This document shows, piece after piece, positions 5,489 to 7,465 of a stretch of DNA of 7,465 bases. The stretch spans positions 1 through 7,465 of the forward strand of contig JAOTUD010000119.1 of NCBI GenBank assembly GCA_029864065.1, read 5' to 3'. Position numbers and translations under genes: made by a program. Numbering within the stretch: position 1 is the stretch's first letter; every line of letters starts with the position of its first letter. Under the pieces are notes generated by a model. That model ran no database searches and had not been told where the DNA came from. It saw nothing but the letters and a program-made list of their open reading frames with translations. The stretch comes from Gammaproteobacteria bacterium (GTDB lineage: Bacteria; Pseudomonadota; Gammaproteobacteria; GCA-001735895).

Positions 5489-6652
5489 ATGACCTATTTT
5501 CCTTCCCTGAATTTCGATCTCGGTGAAACCGTCGATCTGCTGCGCGACGCGGTGCAGGATTTCGCCCAGGCCGAGATCGCGCCGCGCGCGGCCGAAATCG
5601 ATCGCAGCAACGAGTTTCCGAACGAACTCTGGCCCCGGCTCGGCGAAATGGGTTTGCTCGGCATCACCGTGCCCGAGAGCTACGGCGGCAGCGATATGGG
5701 CTACCTCGCGCACATCGTCGCGATGGAGGAAATCAGCCGCGCCTCGGCCTCGGTGGGTCTCAGTTACGGCGCGCATTCCAACCTGTGCGTAAACCAGATC
5801 AATCGCAACGGCAGCGACGATCAGAAGCAGAAATATTTACCCGGGCTGATCAGCGGAGAGTGGATCGGCGCGCTCGCGATGTCGGAACCGGGCGCCGGAT
5901 CGGACGTCGTCGGCATGCAGATGAAGGCCGAGAAGACAGACGCCGGTTACCTTTTGAACGGCACCAAGATGTGGATCACCAATGGCCCCGATGCGGACCT
6001 GGTCGTGGTATATGCGAAGACCGAACCGCAGGCCGGTTCCCGCGGTATTACCGCCTTCCTCGTGGAAAAGGCGTTTGGCTTCGAGACCGCGCAGAAGCTC
6101 GACAAGCTCGGCATGCGCGGCTCCAATACCGGTGAACTGGTGTTCAGGGACGTCGAGGTGCCCGCGACAAGCATGCTCGGCGAGTTGAATCGCGGCGCCG
6201 CGGTGCTGATGAGCGGCCTCGATTTCGAACGCGCGGTGCTGGCGGCCGGCCCCACCGGCATCATGCTGGCCTGCATGGACGCGGTCGTGCCCTATATCCA
6301 CGAACGCAAACAGTTCGGCCAGCCGATCGGCGAATTCGAACTGATGCAGGGCAAGATCGCCGACATGTACACGACCATGAACGCGACCCGCGCCTATGTT
6401 TACGCGGTCGGCAAGGCCTGCGACCGCAATGAGGCCGCGCGCAAGGATGCCGCCGGCGCGATTCTATACGCCGCCGAGAAGGCGACCTGGATGGCGCTCG
6501 AAGCGATCCAGGCGCTCGGCGGCAATGGCTATACCAACGATTACCCGGTAGGCCGCCTGTTACGCGATGCCAAGCTCTACGAAATCGGGGCGGGCACATC
6601 GGAAATCCGCCGCATGCTGATCGGGCGGGAATTGTTTAACGAGACTTCTTGA
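5489..6652 (+). CDS. liuA: Isovaleryl-CoA dehydrogenase
   Basis: This 387-residue acyl-CoA dehydrogenase oxidises isovaleryl-CoA to 3-methylcrotonyl-CoA in leucine breakdown, using FAD and passing electrons to ETF. The family signature ALAMSEPGAGSDV is at 128-140, WITNG at 162-166, and QALGGNGYTNDYPVGRLLRD at 341-360. Two features separate it from medium- and short-chain enzymes. The catalytic base appears as Glu247 in GLDFER, matching Glu254 of human isovaleryl-CoA dehydrogenase. The position of the usual C-terminal catalytic Glu reads IGAGTSEIRR, with Ala368 instead. The protein is full length for a bacterial LiuA and lacks a mitochondrial leader. The start is supported by GGAG (5479-5482), six bases upstream. 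It sits between liuR and a thiolase in one operon. A broader branched-chain substrate range cannot be excluded. Confidence 0.95.
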   Translation: MTYFPSLNFDLGETVDLLRDAVQDFAQAEIAPRAAEIDRSNEFPNELWPRLGEMGLLGITVPESYGGSDMGYLAHIVAMEEISRASASVGLSYGAHSNLCVNQINRNGSDDQKQKYLPGLISGEWIGALAMSEPGAGSDVVGMQMKAEKTDAGYLLNGTKMWITNGPDADLVVVYAKTEPQAGSRGITAFLVEKAFGFETAQKLDKLGMRGSNTGELVFRDVEVPATSMLGELNRGAAVLMSGLDFERAVLAAGPTGIMLACMDAVVPYIHERKQFGQPIGEFELMQGKIADMYTTMNATRAYVYAVGKACDRNEAARKDAAGAILYAAEKATWMALEAIQALGGNGYTNDYPVGRLLRDAKLYEIGAGTSEIRRMLIGRELFNETS

Positions 6653-6663
6653 GGGATATCACC

Positions 6664-7465
6664 ATGAGCGAGAATATTGTCATTACCGGTTTTGCACGCA
6701 CCCCGATGGGTGGCTTCCAGGGCGTCCTCTCCGGTGCCAGCGCGGCCGAGCTCGGCGCCGCCGCGATCAAGGCTGCCGTGGAACGCAGCCAGTTGCAGGG
6801 TGACGCGATCGATGAGGTCATCATGGGTTGCGTGCTGCCGGCGGGGCAGGGGCAGGCGCCCGCGCGCCAGGCCAGCCTCGGCGCGGGTCTGCCGCTGGCG
6901 ACCGGCTGCACGACGATCAACAAGATGTGCGGCTCGGGCATGAAGGCGACGATGTTCGCGCACGATATGCTGAAGGCCGGAACCAACAAGGTCATGGTGG
7001 CCGGCGGCCTCGAAAGCATGACCAACGCACCCTACCTGCTGACCGGGGCGCGCGCCGGCATGCGCATGGGCCACGGCCAGGTGTTCGATCACATGTTCCT
7101 CGATGGCCTCGAAGACGCCTACGACAAGGGCAAGCTGATGGGCGTGTTCGCCGAGGCGACCGCGGACAAGTACGGCTTCACGCGCGCGCAGCAGGACGAG
7201 TTCGCGATCACGTCGCTGAAGCGCGCGCAGGCCGCGATCGAAAGCGGTGCTTTCAAGGATGAAATCACGCCGGTCTCGATCAAGTCCCGCAGGGGCGAGG
7301 TTACGGTCGATACCGACGAGCAGCCGTTCAACGCGAATATCGAAAAAATTCCGACCCTGCGCGCGGCGTTTCGCGCGGACGGCACCGTCACCGCGGCCAA
7401 CTCGAGCTCGATATCCGACGGCGGCGCGGCGCTGGTGCTGATGGGCGAATCCGAGGCAAAGCGTC
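6664..7465 (+). CDS. Acetyl-CoA C-acyltransferase (thiolase), 3' end outside window
   Basis: The first 267 residues of a thiolase (usual length about 390) are present before the window ends. Thiolases cleave acetoacetyl-CoA or other 3-ketoacyl-CoAs to acetyl-CoA plus a shortened acyl-CoA, and can run the reverse condensation. The nucleophile is Cys89 in TINKMCGSGMKA, followed by GGLESMTNAPY (114-124), typical of the AtoB/PhaA degradative-biosynthetic group. The segment TVTAANSSSISDGGAALVLM (241-260) replaces the commoner TAGNASGINDGAAA, a variation I associate with thiolases in liu-type clusters, though this is from memory. The catalytic His and second Cys lie outside the window. The ribosome-binding site GAGGG (6651-6655) overlaps the liuA stop, and the gap is 11 bp, so translation is probably coupled. 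In this pathway it would cleave acetoacetyl-CoA. Confidence 0.92.
   Translation, partial: MSENIVITGFARTPMGGFQGVLSGASAAELGAAAIKAAVERSQLQGDAIDEVIMGCVLPAGQGQAPARQASLGAGLPLATGCTTINKMCGSGMKATMFAHDMLKAGTNKVMVAGGLESMTNAPYLLTGARAGMRMGHGQVFDHMFLDGLEDAYDKGKLMGVFAEATADKYGFTRAQQDEFAITSLKRAQAAIESGAFKDEITPVSIKSRRGEVTVDTDEQPFNANIEKIPTLRAAFRADGTVTAANSSSISDGGAALVLMGESEAKR

Noticed and set aside
4865..5776. 303-codon minus-strand open frame across the thioesterase, liuR and liuA
   Set aside because: It crosses three well-supported genes and both intergenic gaps, and shows no family motif.

Overview
The window looks like chromosomal DNA from a GC-rich proteobacterium, most likely a gammaproteobacterium. This rests on third positions rich in G and C, GGAG/GAGG ribosome-binding sites, a LiuR-type MerR regulator, and REP-like GGATCCCGGC...GCCGGGAT hairpins. 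The organism is an inference; there is no rRNA or other marker gene. Apart from the repeats between hbd and icmF, it is a compact catabolic locus for branched-chain acyl-CoAs.

Layout. Positions 1-79 hold a possible 3' end of a plus-strand gene and a long near-perfect hairpin. Minus strand: hbd (3-hydroxyacyl/3-hydroxybutyryl-CoA dehydrogenase, 80-934) lies downstream of icmF (fused isobutyryl-CoA mutase, 1199-4465). The 264 bp between them hold no gene. They are filled by REP-like hairpins, a perfect 22-bp inverted repeat and a 31-bp tandem duplication. Positions 4466-4590 are a divergent control region with a near-palindrome, GTTTACGTTAACGTCAAC, proposed here as a LiuR operator. Plus strand: a tight cluster of hotdog thioesterase (4591-5034), liuR (5051-5473), liuA isovaleryl-CoA dehydrogenase (5489-6652) and a thiolase cut by the window end (6664-7465). 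Gaps of 11-16 bp imply one operon that continues past the edge.

How the genes fit together. LiuA oxidises isovaleryl-CoA from leucine to 3-methylcrotonyl-CoA. IcmF interconverts isobutyryl-CoA (from valine) and n-butyryl-CoA, and in some family members isovaleryl-CoA and pivalyl-CoA. After butyryl-CoA is oxidised and hydrated by enzymes not seen here, Hbd would make acetoacetyl-CoA and the thiolase would cleave it to acetyl-CoA. The thioesterase may release CoA from surplus or dead-end acyl-CoAs. LiuR probably controls both directions from the shared operator.

I found no CRISPR array, phage gene, defence system or clearly undescribed system. The best leads are the shared LiuR-type operator coupling icmF to the liu operon, and the unusual repeat island between icmF and hbd.
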